A stretch of DNA of 64,000 nt, from assembly GCA_002419585.1 (NCBI GenBank), contig DIGJ01000040.1, positions 62,001 to 126,000 of the forward strand, in the 5' to 3' direction. Of this stretch, positions 8,485 through 17,994 are shown in pieces. The translations under genes were made by a program, and so were the position numbers. A model generated the notes under the pieces. That model had not been told where the DNA came from and did no database searches. It was given only the letters and a program-made list of their open reading frames with translations. Position 1 is the first letter of the stretch. Each line of letters begins with the position of its first letter. This DNA comes from Lachnoclostridium sp. UBA5725 (GTDB lineage Bacteria; Bacillota; Clostridia; Lachnospirales; Lachnospiraceae).

Positions 8485-10254
8485 CTACATACGTTCTGGT
8501 GCTTCGATTGCAAGCAACTCGGTGCATTGTTTCAGCATAGCTAAGGTATACTCGATTAACGCAATCCAAGAAGCCTGTATTGCTTCATCTTCTTGTGCAA
8601 TGATTTTATTTTCATGATAGAAACGGTTAAACGCATTTGCCAAATCATATACATACTGACACACCTTATGAGGGGCATTTTCGTTAAATGCTGTTTCTAC
8701 AACTTCATTAAACTTGACCAGTTCAAGCATAAGTTCATTTTCGCTACTTGTAACTGCCGGTGCAATCACAACATCTGACTTGATTGCTCCTTTTAATTCT
8801 TTGTATTTATTTAAGATGGATTTAATTCGAACGATGGTATATAAAATATAAGGACCTGTATTTCCTTCAAATGAAGTAAATCGTTCAATGTCAAAGATGT
8901 AATCTTTTGAAGCCTGATTGGAAAGATCACCATACTTAATTGCAGCAATTCCAACTTTCTTTGCAATTTCTCTTGCTTCTTCTTCCTCTATATTACGATT
9001 TTCACGAATTTTATTGTAAACCGCTTCCGTAACATCTGCAATTAAGTACTCAAGGCGAAGCACTCCACCTTCTCTTGTTTTAAACGGTTTTCCATCTTTT
9101 CCATTCATGGTACCAAAACCTAAAAAGGTTAATTCTACATTATCCTCTACAAGTTTCGTTTTTCTAGCGCAACGGAATACCTGTTCAAAATATAATCCCT
9201 GTCTTTTATCTACAATATATTTAATTGCGCCTGGATTATAATGTTTGACACGATCAACAATGGTTGCAAGGTCTGTCGTATTATAAAGGGAAGAACCATC
9301 TGATTTTACAATCATACATGGTGGCATTTCTTTGGTATCGGTTTCTTCTTTTACATCAACGACCAAAGCTCCCTCACTAATATAGGCATATCCACCATCT
9401 TTCATATACTGAACCATTTCAGGAATTACGTTTTCTACATCACTTTCCCCATTCCACAGTTCAAAGCTGACATTTAAATTTTGATAATTTTTCTTAAGAT
9501 CTTCGATGGAAACATTGCAAATATGCTTCCAAAGTGCGGTAAACCCTCTGTCTCCTTTTTGAAGACGGAATGTATTGTTTCTTGCTTCTTCTTTATAATC
9601 ATCGTGTTCCTTGGAATATCCACTTGCAAACGGATAGATTTCTTCTAATTCTGCCATTGTAAATGGTGCTTCTTTTGGATATTGTCCGGTAAAATCTTCA
9701 TTAAAATATGGAAGGTTTGGATTACGACGTTTTAATTCGGTAATTATGAGACCCATCTGTAGACCCCAGTCGCCAAGATGTGCATCTCCGATCATATTGT
9801 GTCCCATAAACTTACCAATACGTTTTATACTTTCACCAATTACTGCGGAACGAAGGTGTCCTACATGCAATGGTTTTGCAATGTTAGGTCCGCCGTAATC
9901 TATGATTATAGACATCGGATTTTCAGGAGTATCGGTACCAAAGTGATTTCCACTTCTCATCTCGTTTACATAATCCGCAATATATGCTTCACTCAAAGTG
10001 ATATTGATAAATCCTGGATTGATTGCGACTACTTCTTTAAAACTCTTGCTTTCTTTTAAAATATCAACCAATTTATTTGCGATCATAATAGGAGCACATT
10101 TATATTCTTTAGCTGCCGCTAAAGCCCCATTACACTGATACTGGCAGAGGTCTGGTCGATCTGAAAGTTTTACCATCGCGTACTTTTTATCATAACCTGC
10201 CTGTATAAAAGCTTCGATTACTTCGTCTTTTATGCATTCAATAATTTTTTTCAT
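8485..10254 (-). CDS. argS: Arginyl-tRNA synthetase
   Basis: Charges tRNA-Arg with arginine (class Ia synthetase). The HIGH-type signature is PNIAKPLHVGHLRSAVIGE near residue 125; there is no canonical KMSKS, as in many ArgS proteins. The N-terminal Add-1 domain and the C-terminal DALR anticodon-binding domain (ANAFNRFYHENKII to the end) are both present, so the 589-aa protein is complete. The two ATPase genes follow on the same strand with short gaps. Confidence 0.96.
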   Translation of the reverse strand: MKKIIECIKDEVIEAFIQAGYDKKYAMVKLSDRPDLCQYQCNGALAAAKEYKCAPIMIANKLVDILKESKSFKEVVAINPGFINITLSEAYIADYVNEMRSGNHFGTDTPENPMSIIIDYGGPNIAKPLHVGHLRSAVIGESIKRIGKFMGHNMIGDAHLGDWGLQMGLIITELKRRNPNLPYFNEDFTGQYPKEAPFTMAELEEIYPFASGYSKEHDDYKEEARNNTFRLQKGDRGFTALWKHICNVSIEDLKKNYQNLNVSFELWNGESDVENVIPEMVQYMKDGGYAYISEGALVVDVKEETDTKEMPPCMIVKSDGSSLYNTTDLATIVDRVKHYNPGAIKYIVDKRQGLYFEQVFRCARKTKLVEDNVELTFLGFGTMNGKDGKPFKTREGGVLRLEYLIADVTEAVYNKIRENRNIEEEEAREIAKKVGIAAIKYGDLSNQASKDYIFDIERFTSFEGNTGPYILYTIVRIKSILNKYKELKGAIKSDVVIAPAVTSSENELMLELVKFNEVVETAFNENAPHKVCQYVYDLANAFNRFYHENKIIAQEDEAIQASWIALIEYTLAMLKQCTELLAIEAPERM

Positions 10255-10322
10255 TCTATAAATCCTTTCTCTACTTGTAAGCCTTCCAAGCTACTATGGT
10301 TTTTATCATATAACATTCGACT

Positions 10323-10519
10323 TTATTTGTCTACCTTACGCTCCAAAAAAGTGGCAATATACTCATTTCCCCAGACTTCTAGCTCCATTAAAACTGGCTT
10401 GCACTTCTGACCAATTTCACTCAAGGAATCTTGCAACAATCGAGGGAGATCAGCAAATGCTCAACAACGCAATTAATATAATCCTTCTGATTCGGTTTGA
10501 ACGTATGGTATTTGAACAT
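10323..10519 (-). pseudogene. HxlR-type transcriptional regulator remnant
   Basis: Two reading frames on the minus strand carry pieces of a HxlR/MarR-like winged-helix regulator. The 5' piece starts at an ATG at 10519 and reads MFKYHTFKPNQKDYINCVVE, then LLISLD, resembling the CPVE..L..I family start. It ends in frame near 10424. The 3' piece, in another frame, reads LSEIGQKCKPVLMELEVWGN then EYIATFLE and stops at TAA (10323-10325), matching the conserved HxlR C-terminus. The central helix-turn-helix is missing, so this is an internal deletion with frameshift. It sits in an otherwise empty gap between argS and an FAD oxidoreductase. Confidence 0.72.
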
Positions 10520-10544
10520 TGGTATTTAGCATGGATTTTATAGA

Positions 10545-12020
10545 CTAAGATTTCTTCAAAATTCTTTGAATAGCAAATTTTCCCATAACAGCTGCCGTAG
10601 GAAGCCCACCTGGACTCATAAGCCATTGACTTGCTAAAAACACATTATCAAGGCCCTTAATATTTCCGGAAAAGGAAGTATACTTACTTCTTTTTGTTGT
10701 TATAAAACTCATATATGCGCCGTGATAGGCATTGCAATATTTATGATAGGTAGCAGGAGTCCAAACATCTATAACGTGTATCTTACCCATATAGTTTGGA
10801 AACCTCGCTTCTAGACGCTTTTGCGCTTCTTTTGCCAGTCTTTCTTTTTCCTGATTGTATACTTTCTTATTATAGAGTTGTTTCCAATATTCAAAGTCTG
10901 CTTCATATTGAACAAAATTACTTTGTAATACTGTTTTTCCTTCTGGCGCAATATTTTTACCATAATTCCGGTAATTCTTAATGCTCATTCGATTTACTGT
11001 CTGTGTTGCAATCTGCATCGGTTCACAATCAAATACTATAGTATCTTTAAGCTCACGCGCCTCATCATCTACTGAAAATGCGATTTGAAATCCGCTCATT
11101 AATGGATTCTCTTTCCGTTCTTGATAGGTTTTTTGAAGTTTTTTATCCATGTAAGATTCATTTAGTAATTGATGGAACGTATAGTCTGTATCACAAGCTG
11201 GAATCACATAATCCGCCCCGATAAATCTTCCATCTACCAAGGTAATTCCAGTTGCATGTTTTTTTTCAATTACGATTTTTGAAACATCACGATTCGTAAA
11301 TACGATACCCCCTAAGTTCTCAAAGCGCTGCTTCATTCGCTGTATCATATCGAGCGATCCACCTTCTGGCACGCCTCCATTTCCAGATGTAAAAGTGGCA
11401 TACGACACGATAAAAGAATAAGCCAAATACTCTTTTGCCATATATGCAGTTATCATAAGTTGTAGCAGTGGATGTTTAAACCGCTTTGCAAGTTCCTCCA
11501 CCGTTATCTTGCCGTACTCTTTCATAACTTTTCCCATATCTGCCATAGACATTCCCAGCTTTATATACTCTAGCACATTCATCTGATCAAATGGTTTATC
11601 AACCGGCATCTCCATCGTTTCCGCAAGTTTTATGTAGTGAATTAATTTTTTAATTTCTTTTTCATCCTCAGGAGAAAGTAAAAGCATTTCCTTTTTTGTT
11701 CGCTCTAAATCTCTCCATAAGGTGATAGAATCTCCATTTAGTTCTGTCGTGTAAAATGCATCTGCATGCAACACATTCACATCTTTCGATAGTACAGATA
11801 GATTCTCCCAAATATCATAAAGCTTAGTTCCTTTTCTTGTTCCGGTCAACCAATGAACACAGTTATCAATGAGATACTCCTTGCGTTTCCATGCGGTACA
11901 CTCACCCCCACAGATGCTATGTTTTTCGTAAATTTCTACTGAAAAATCATGTTGCAATCCATAAATTCCTGCACTTAAACCGGCTACGCCACCGCCAATA
12001 ATTACTATCTTTTTCTTCAT
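10545..12020 (-). CDS. NAD(P)/FAD-dependent oxidoreductase, phytoene-desaturase-like
   Basis: Flavoprotein of the CrtI/all-trans-retinol-saturase fold. It opens with the dinucleotide-binding motif IIGGGVAGLSAGIYGLQ (residues 6-22) followed by the acidic YEKHSICGGECTAW segment. The C-terminal family motif WLMSPGGLPTAAVMGK closes the FAD site. The length (491 aa) is full. No carotenoid genes accompany it, so a carotenoid role is not supported; in gut and soil Clostridia such proteins are usually of unknown substrate. A TetR regulator lies 12 bp upstream in the same operon and probably controls it. Confidence 0.85.
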   Translation of the reverse strand: MKKKIVIIGGGVAGLSAGIYGLQHDFSVEIYEKHSICGGECTAWKRKEYLIDNCVHWLTGTRKGTKLYDIWENLSVLSKDVNVLHADAFYTTELNGDSITLWRDLERTKKEMLLLSPEDEKEIKKLIHYIKLAETMEMPVDKPFDQMNVLEYIKLGMSMADMGKVMKEYGKITVEELAKRFKHPLLQLMITAYMAKEYLAYSFIVSYATFTSGNGGVPEGGSLDMIQRMKQRFENLGGIVFTNRDVSKIVIEKKHATGITLVDGRFIGADYVIPACDTDYTFHQLLNESYMDKKLQKTYQERKENPLMSGFQIAFSVDDEARELKDTIVFDCEPMQIATQTVNRMSIKNYRNYGKNIAPEGKTVLQSNFVQYEADFEYWKQLYNKKVYNQEKERLAKEAQKRLEARFPNYMGKIHVIDVWTPATYHKYCNAYHGAYMSFITTKRSKYTSFSGNIKGLDNVFLASQWLMSPGGLPTAAVMGKFAIQRILKKS

Positions 12021-12032
12021 CCCTATTCTCCC

Positions 12033-12602
12033 CTATGCTTTTATCATATCAATTAACCACTCTGGTTCTGGTAATGGAATTTCAGGATGGCAGGCATAAT
12101 TTTCTGCTATTCCCTGAATTGAGCACCAATATGCATTTGAAATTGCCAATGCATCCCCCTCTCGTATCGATCCATTTTTCTGACCTTCTTTTATTATCTT
12201 TGTGGTTTGCTCTATCGTATCAACCTGCAATGCAATCTTTCTTATATAATCTGGTATTCCCTCCGATCGTTGCGCCTGTGACATTAAAGCAAACATTTTT
12301 GCGCTATACGGCTGTTCCTTCATATGAGAAATAAGCTGTTTCAAAAATGTTTCAAAAAAATCGAGGGGTTCCTTTACTTCCATTGTTAATGGCATTTTTG
12401 TACCTTCAAGACCGATTATCACTAAGGTTTCTAAAAGCTTTTCCTTTGATTCGAAATAGTGGAATAATAGGCCCACACTCATATTCGCTTCTTTTGCTAT
12501 ATCTGCTACTTTTGTTGCCGAATATCCTTTTTTTACAAATAAATCAAGCGCTGTAAATAAGATCTGGTTTCTTCGTTGTTCTTTTTGTTCTTCACGCGTC
12601 AT
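12033..12602 (-). CDS. TetR/AcrR family transcriptional regulator
   Basis: 189-aa repressor with the N-terminal TetR helix-turn-helix (residues 10-56: ILFTALDLFVKKGYSATKVA, then DIAKEANMSVGLLFHYF) and a C-terminal ligand-binding region without assigned ligand. AAGGAG lies 9 bases before the ATG. It is the first gene of a two-gene unit with the downstream FAD oxidoreductase. The AT-rich upstream sequence contains ATTGAATATATATTCAAT (12643-12660), a palindromic candidate operator for autoregulation. Confidence 0.92.
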   Translation of the reverse strand: MTREEQKEQRRNQILFTALDLFVKKGYSATKVADIAKEANMSVGLLFHYFESKEKLLETLVIIGLEGTKMPLTMEVKEPLDFFETFLKQLISHMKEQPYSAKMFALMSQAQRSEGIPDYIRKIALQVDTIEQTTKIIKEGQKNGSIREGDALAISNAYWCSIQGIAENYACHPEIPLPEPEWLIDMIKA

Positions 12603-12642
12603 GCAAATTCTCCTTGATAAAACATGAATTTCTTTTATTGTA

Positions 12643-12660
12643 TTGAATATATATTCAATG
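12643..12660. promoter_or_regulatory. Candidate TetR operator palindrome
   Basis: ATTGAATATATATTCAAT is a perfect 18-bp palindrome about 40 bp upstream of the TetR gene, followed by the half-like TATTTATTCAATTA. The position and symmetry fit an autoregulatory TetR operator; binding is inferred. Confidence 0.5.
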
Positions 12661-12724
12661 AGTATTTATTCAATTATTGTAATGAAAAAGAGATACTTTT
12701 GTCAAGTATCCCTTTGAACAACTT

Positions 12725-13765
12725 TTATTTTATTTGAAATAATTGCTTTAAGTGCTCTGCCAAGTCAACTGAGTTTTGAACGGTCGCTGATAATTCCTCC
12801 ATAGCAGCTGATTGATCTTCCGTCACTGCTAATGTATTTTTAGCATCATTAATGGTATCCTTTATACTTGCTCCAATTTGTGAATTCAATTCATTAATCT
12901 GCATTGCTGTTCTCTTTGAATTTTCTGATAAACTCTGTATCTCTTTCGCAACAACGGAAAATCCTCTTCCTTCATTGCCTAATCTGGCTGCTTCAATGGA
13001 CGCATTCAAACCAATCAACTTCGTTTTATCTGCCACTTTACTAATGGCAATGAGTACTTGCGATATTTCATTGGTAACTTGTCCGATATCGCCAATTTTT
13101 TGCGATAGCGTGTGTTGATTATATGTAATATTTTGCGCGGATTCTGCTAGCATTTCTACTGTTTGTGAAATCTGTATAAAATTATCAACTAAATCTTTCG
13201 ATAGCATTTCTGTTTCTAAACGTTTATATCCTTCCTGAGCAAGTGTGTTTGCAACGATGTGCAAAACCTCAGCAGAAGCATTGATATTTTTTCGATCTAC
13301 GATATCTATTTTTTGTGCGGATGCCCAAAGTTCATCTTCTGGTAAATGAAGCTCTTGCGCAACTCTTCTAAATTTATCTTCCTCAGGTTCCTTATCTAAA
13401 ATCTGACCGCCAAGTACCGTTCCAAGATGTTCACCATTCACGATGATTGGTGCACTAAAATCAATAAGACCAGCATGACATGGCCCTATAAATGCGCCTC
13501 CACTTCGAATTGCGTCTTCACCCATTTGATTATGACAGGTAGCACAGCGGCTATCACCAAGACTTGACTTATGTATATAATTACTGCAAAATTGACGATA
13601 ATAACTTGGTTTTGTAATTTCCTCGCCCTTCCGATTAACTGCTACTGCAGCACAATTCATTCCGAGAGCAAAGTTGTCAAGAAACTTCTGTAAAACAGCA
13701 ATGTCAATAATATCCTCTACTTCCAAACTTTGTAAGTCTATTTTTCCATTCTTTTGTATAACCAT
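12725..13765 (-). CDS. Soluble PocR-domain methyl-accepting chemotaxis-type protein
   Basis: 346-aa protein without membrane segments. Residues about 25-170 form a PocR sensory domain (FLDNFALGMNCAAVAVNRKG, conserved Cys in FCSNYI, CATCHNQMG and GPCHAGL, then ILDKEPEEDKF). Residues about 195-340 form a shortened MCP signalling hairpin with the tip ANSIEAARLGNEG-type sequence (GLNASIEAARLGNEGRGFSVV). PocR domains bind small ligands such as hydrocarbon derivatives. There is no HAMP domain, so it is a cytoplasmic receptor. No che genes are nearby. Confidence 0.9.
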   Translation of the reverse strand: MVIQKNGKIDLQSLEVEDIIDIAVLQKFLDNFALGMNCAAVAVNRKGEEITKPSYYRQFCSNYIHKSSLGDSRCATCHNQMGEDAIRSGGAFIGPCHAGLIDFSAPIIVNGEHLGTVLGGQILDKEPEEDKFRRVAQELHLPEDELWASAQKIDIVDRKNINASAEVLHIVANTLAQEGYKRLETEMLSKDLVDNFIQISQTVEMLAESAQNITYNQHTLSQKIGDIGQVTNEISQVLIAISKVADKTKLIGLNASIEAARLGNEGRGFSVVAKEIQSLSENSKRTAMQINELNSQIGASIKDTINDAKNTLAVTEDQSAAMEELSATVQNSVDLAEHLKQLFQIK

Positions 13766-14001
13766 AATATGCTCCTTTCAAATTACCAATGATATATATT
13801 ATATTACACAAAAATATCAGAATTTTCAATCTTTTTATTTGTTTACAAGTAATATTTTTTATTTTAACTATCTATTTACAAATAATGGATGCATTTCCAT
13901 ATAATTGTTTAACTTTTCTCAAAGTATTTTCCATTAATTTCTACTATGGTTTTTCATATAAACAATCTATCCTTATATGTTTTGGCACAACTGCAACACT
14001 T

Positions 14002-14529
14002 TTACATATTATTTATGCGAGCCAGCTCGTAAGATGGGTGATATAATCCAGTCGGCGCGTAAAAATTGTCACCAATATAAACAAAAGAAAGACTTGTCAA
14101 AAGTTTCCTTGATCCATCATTTTTTGGATGATGCCCTGCAAACAGTTTTTCCACTTTTCTTTCCTGAAAGCAGTATTGAATGACCGCCTTCAATGCCTCG
14201 CTTCCAATTCCTCTCCGCCAAAATTCTTGTCTAAGATGTACACCAATTTCCAGACTATTTTTTTCTTTATCAAATGGCCTTGCCCCACAACAGCCAATTA
14301 GCTCGCCAGTACTCTTTTCAAAAATTGGCCAGTACTGAACACCCTTTGTTTCTTGATTTTTTATTTCCAATAATAAGCGGTCGGCTATCTCTTGTTTTGT
14401 TAGTTTCCCCTTCGCACAGATATAACGTGTCACATCTGGCTCTCCCCACAGTAGATTAGCTAAGGGTAAGTCCTCACTCGTCCAGTTCGAAAAACCGATT
14501 CGATCGGTTTGCATAAAATACGATCTCAT
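14002..14529 (-). CDS. GNAT family N-acetyltransferase (RimJ/RimL-like)
   Basis: 175-aa acetyltransferase. The acetyl-CoA site is RQEFWRRGIGSEALKAVIQYCF near residues 107-128, preceded by LIGCCGARPFDKEKNSLEIGV, as in RimJ/RimL-type proteins. It ends with DNFYAPTGLYHPSYEL, typical of this subgroup. GAGGAGG precedes the ATG. The acceptor substrate is unknown. It stands alone between the chemoreceptor and a pair of small membrane proteins. Confidence 0.88.
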   Translation of the reverse strand: MRSYFMQTDRIGFSNWTSEDLPLANLLWGEPDVTRYICAKGKLTKQEIADRLLLEIKNQETKGVQYWPIFEKSTGELIGCCGARPFDKEKNSLEIGVHLRQEFWRRGIGSEALKAVIQYCFQERKVEKLFAGHHPKNDGSRKLLTSLSFVYIGDNFYAPTGLYHPSYELARINNM

Positions 14530-14560
14530 ATAGCCTCCTCAAAATGCTAATATTTGAAAT

Positions 14561-14956
14561 TTACCTAGGCAAAAGTGATTGCATTCCTGGTAAATTTCTT
14601 ACTACTCCAAATATAATTAGTACAACTACCAATACTTTCCATACGACTGATTCCCATTTACTCATTTGCCACTTTACACCCCTTATATAATTAACAGCCT
14701 GGCGTATAAAGTAAAAAACCAGCAGCGGTAACATAAGAAATAGCATTGGATTATAGAAAAAAGCGCGTTGAAAGTCGCCTTGTAAAATAGAAAGACACAT
14801 CCTTGACACTCCACACCCAGGACAGTATAATCCAGTAATCAGATGAAACATACAGGGTATTGCAATCCCTGTTTTTACGAAAAAAAAGGCATAACCCATG
14901 CCCAATCCAAAGATTAGACAAAGGGCTATGACTAGTTTACATACTCGTTTTTTCAT
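14561..14956 (-). CDS. DUF2752 membrane protein
   Basis: 131-aa integral membrane protein with three predicted hydrophobic segments (residues 8-27, about 68-88 and 104-124). It carries the DUF2752 signature CMFHLITGLYCPGCGVSRMC followed by LQGDFQRAFFYNPMLF. Function unknown in the family. It starts 2 bp after the stop of the DUF4234 gene, and the two are almost certainly co-transcribed, as is common in Clostridia. Confidence 0.88.
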   Translation of the reverse strand: MKKRVCKLVIALCLIFGLGMGYAFFFVKTGIAIPCMFHLITGLYCPGCGVSRMCLSILQGDFQRAFFYNPMLFLMLPLLVFYFIRQAVNYIRGVKWQMSKWESVVWKVLVVVLIIFGVVRNLPGMQSLLPR

Positions 14957-14958
14957 AA

Positions 14959-15300
14959 TTAAAAATAAATATGATTGATTTCATTTTGCATCAAGGCCAG
15001 ATTGATGATGTTGAAACCAAACAATTGTAGGATTAAATAGCCAACTGACATATCACTTCCTGCAGGCATATTGTGCTTCATCTTTGCTGTCTGAATGAAC
15101 TGTCCCATCTTGTAAGCCCAGTAGATTCCATAAATTCCACAGGTGATGACGGTAAATAAAAAGCAAAAGATTCCCGACGTAAAGTTTTCCTCACTTGCGG
15201 TAATGATATCATCAGTCAATACAATAAACCAATAAATACCATAAACCCCACAGGTGATAAGTGTTAAAATAATAGCAACTGCTATATCTCTTTGTTTCAT
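14959..15300 (-). CDS. DUF4234 membrane protein
   Basis: 113-aa membrane protein built from two similar units, each ITCGVYGIYW/ITCGIYGIYW (near residues 16 and 56), which is the DUF4234 pattern. The C-terminus reads LQLFGFNIINLALMQNEIN. GGGAGG precedes the ATG. Function unknown; co-transcribed with the DUF2752 gene, with which it is often paired. Confidence 0.87.
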   Translation of the reverse strand: MKQRDIAVAIILTLITCGVYGIYWFIVLTDDIITASEENFTSGIFCFLFTVITCGIYGIYWAYKMGQFIQTAKMKHNMPAGSDMSVGYLILQLFGFNIINLALMQNEINHIYF

Positions 15301-15436
15301 TTGTTTCCTCCCATTTTCCTATCTTTTTGTTAAGATTATCACAATATCATAGTACTGTAAATACATATTTCCTATAATTTATAAAAAAGAAAGCAAAATT
15401 TTTATTTAAAATGAATCCATTATGATAAACTTCAAG

Positions 15437-16939
15437 CTATGACAAACTATCCATGAAACGCAGAAAGGCTTTCTTTCCACTTTCGTCTCTTTTATAAACT
15501 CCTGCATGCTCTAACACGGTGCAAAATACTAAACCGATTTCTTGTTGTAAGATTTCATCTACGTTATCTTTACGAATAGCTAGATACTTCGCTTTTATTT
15601 CCTCCGCCCATTCAGCATGTTTTTGAAGAATCTCATTGTTTCTTATGTCTTTTCCTTCCAACATGTATTCAGCCAGTAATTCCATTTCATCTTTCAATCT
15701 TGCAGGGAGCACCGCAAGCCCCATAACTTCAATCAATCCTATATTTTCCTTCTTAATATGGTGAAGTTCTAAGTGAGGATGATAAAGCCCGAGTGGATGT
15801 TCTTTTGTCGTAAGATTATTTCGAAGCACCAAATCCAGTTCATAGTTATCTCCTACTTTTCTTGCAATTGGTGTAATGGTATTGTGAGGTTCTCCATCCG
15901 TCTGAGAAAAGATCATAGCATCTTCATCGGTATAAGCTCTCCAACGTTTTAAGATGAGATCTCCAAGTTCTATCAAACGGCATTCATCCGCTGCGCGAAG
16001 TCGTATTACCGACATTGGCCACTTTACGATACCCGCTTCTACATCTTCAAACCCTTTGACCAACACTTGCGTTTCTATTTCTGCCTTCGCCATTGCAAAT
16101 TGATAATTTCCACCTTGAAAATGGTCATGACTAAGGATGGAACCGCCTACGATCGGTAAATCTGCGTTGGAACCAACAAAATAATGGGGAAACTGTTTCA
16201 CGAAGTCAAACAGTTTACGAAATGCTGCCCGATCAATCTTCATTGGGGTATGTTCCCCATTAAATATGATACAGTGTTCATTGTAATATACATATGGAGA
16301 ATATTGAAATCCCCAATCCTGTTCATTAATAACAACAGGAACGATACGGTGATTTTGTCTTGCTGGATGGTTCATTCGACCTGCATAGCCTTCATTTTCC
16401 TTACATAAAAGACATTTTGGATAACCGCTTTGCTTTGCATTTTTTGCTGCAGCAATGGCTTTTGGGTCTTTTTCAGGTTTGGAGAGATTGATTGTAATAT
16501 CAATCACGCCATACTCTGTATCAACGGTCCATTTGCGATCTTTTTCAATACGGTAGCGACGGATGTAGTCACTATCCTGACTTAGTTTAAAATAATAATC
16601 CGTTGCCTCTTTTGGAGAAATCTCAAGACGACGTCCAAACTCTTTGATTACTTCACTTGGTTTTGGCATCAGTACATTCATAAGTCTGGTATCAAATAAA
16701 TCACGTGCTGTAATATTATCTTCTGTTATGCCTTTTTCGCAGGCATAATTTAGTAGTATATTTAATATTTCTTCCAAAGGTTTTTTGCTTGTGGTGTGAG
16801 TCTCTTCATATTCATCGAATTGAAGAAGTTCTAATATCTGATTGGTTACATAGATTGTATCTTCTTTTTCCACCAGTCCACAGTCGATACCATAGGTTAC
16901 CAGCGCACCAATGTTTTCATAAATTGTAGTTAATTCCAT
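15437..16939 (-). CDS. galT: Galactose-1-phosphate uridylyltransferase, class II
   Basis: Exchanges UMP between UDP-glucose and galactose 1-phosphate in the Leloir pathway. It is the long Firmicute class II enzyme (500 aa), with N-terminal domain ending MNHPARQNHRIVPV and the active-site region GGSILSHDHFQGGNYQFAMA near residue 268. It has AAGGAAGG before the ATG and starts 14 bp after galE, so it is the last gene of galK-galE-galT. Confidence 0.95.
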   Translation of the reverse strand: MELTTIYENIGALVTYGIDCGLVEKEDTIYVTNQILELLQFDEYEETHTTSKKPLEEILNILLNYACEKGITEDNITARDLFDTRLMNVLMPKPSEVIKEFGRRLEISPKEATDYYFKLSQDSDYIRRYRIEKDRKWTVDTEYGVIDITINLSKPEKDPKAIAAAKNAKQSGYPKCLLCKENEGYAGRMNHPARQNHRIVPVVINEQDWGFQYSPYVYYNEHCIIFNGEHTPMKIDRAAFRKLFDFVKQFPHYFVGSNADLPIVGGSILSHDHFQGGNYQFAMAKAEIETQVLVKGFEDVEAGIVKWPMSVIRLRAADECRLIELGDLILKRWRAYTDEDAMIFSQTDGEPHNTITPIARKVGDNYELDLVLRNNLTTKEHPLGLYHPHLELHHIKKENIGLIEVMGLAVLPARLKDEMELLAEYMLEGKDIRNNEILQKHAEWAEEIKAKYLAIRKDNVDEILQQEIGLVFCTVLEHAGVYKRDESGKKAFLRFMDSLS

Positions 16940-16953
16940 GTTATACCTTCCTT

Positions 16954-17940
16954 CTAGCGATATCCGTTTGGATGATTTTTATGCCATTTCCAAGCAGAAG
17001 AAATGATTTCTTCCAAATCATCGTGTTCTGGGTTCCAACCAAGTATGGTTTTCGCCTTTTCACTGGATGCGATTAGCTGTGCAGGATCTCCCGCTCTTCT
17101 AGGTGTAGCAACTGCTGGAATGGCATGTTCCGTCACCTTTCTAGCTGTCTCAATAACTTCGTTTACCGTAAATCCAATGCCATTACCTAGGTTAAAGATA
17201 TTACTTTCATTTCCTTTTTTTAAGTATTCCACTGCTAAAATGTGCGCATTTGCAAGATCCGTTACATGAATGTAGTCACGAACACAAGTACCATCTTTTG
17301 TCGCATAATCATCTCCGAATACTAGTATCGATTCTCTTTGATTGTTTGGTACTTGTAAAATCAATGGAATCAGATGAGACTCCGGATTATGGGCTTCTCC
17401 AATTTCTCCACTCACATGAGCTCCGCATGCATTAAAGTATCTTAGCGATACAAAGCGAAGTTCATGTGCATTTCCCACCCATTGAAACATTTTTTCCATG
17501 GATAACTTGGTTTCTCCGTAAGGATTGGTTGGTAATGTACGATCTGTTTCCAAAATCGGGATACGCTCTGGTTCTCCATAAGTAGCTGCTGTTGAGGAAA
17601 ATACAATTTTATCAATGCCGTGGGCAACAATGGCATCTAATAATACTTTTGTAGCACATAAGTTGTTATCATAATATTTTAGTGGATTTGTTACACTCTC
17701 TCCTACCAAAGAACTTGCTGCAAAATGAATCACTGCTTCAATTTTTTCTTTATCAAACACAGAATCAAGAAATGCTCGATCTTTAATATCTCCCTCGTAA
17801 AACCTTGCTTTTGGATGAACGGCCTCCCGATATCCAGTTTGTAAGTTATCAATAATAACAACGTCTTCTCCTCGATCAATTAATTCATATACCGTGTGTG
17901 AACCAATATATCCTGCACCGCCTAATACTAAAATAGCCAT
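16954..17940 (-). CDS. galE: UDP-glucose 4-epimerase
   Basis: Interconverts UDP-galactose and UDP-glucose using bound NAD+. The short-chain dehydrogenase fold shows GGAGYIGSHT (residues 7-16), catalytic Ser-Ser-Thr in FSSTAATYGEP and the YxxxK pair in NPYGETKLSMEK near residue 148. The length of 328 aa is typical of GalE. It sits between galK and galT and is probably co-transcribed with both. Confidence 0.96.
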   Translation of the reverse strand: MAILVLGGAGYIGSHTVYELIDRGEDVVIIDNLQTGYREAVHPKARFYEGDIKDRAFLDSVFDKEKIEAVIHFAASSLVGESVTNPLKYYDNNLCATKVLLDAIVAHGIDKIVFSSTAATYGEPERIPILETDRTLPTNPYGETKLSMEKMFQWVGNAHELRFVSLRYFNACGAHVSGEIGEAHNPESHLIPLILQVPNNQRESILVFGDDYATKDGTCVRDYIHVTDLANAHILAVEYLKKGNESNIFNLGNGIGFTVNEVIETARKVTEHAIPAVATPRRAGDPAQLIASSEKAKTILGWNPEHDDLEEIISSAWKWHKNHPNGYR

Positions 17941-17994
17941 TTTGTTTCCTCACTTTCTTATTATAATTATCTATTTACAAGTCTTTTTCACTTC

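Noticed and set aside
13766..14001. Plus-strand ORFs of 76 and 85 codons between the chemoreceptor and GNAT genes
   Set aside because: They are low-complexity, AT-rich readings without ribosome binding sites; the interval is taken as promoter region of the minus-strand chemoreceptor gene.
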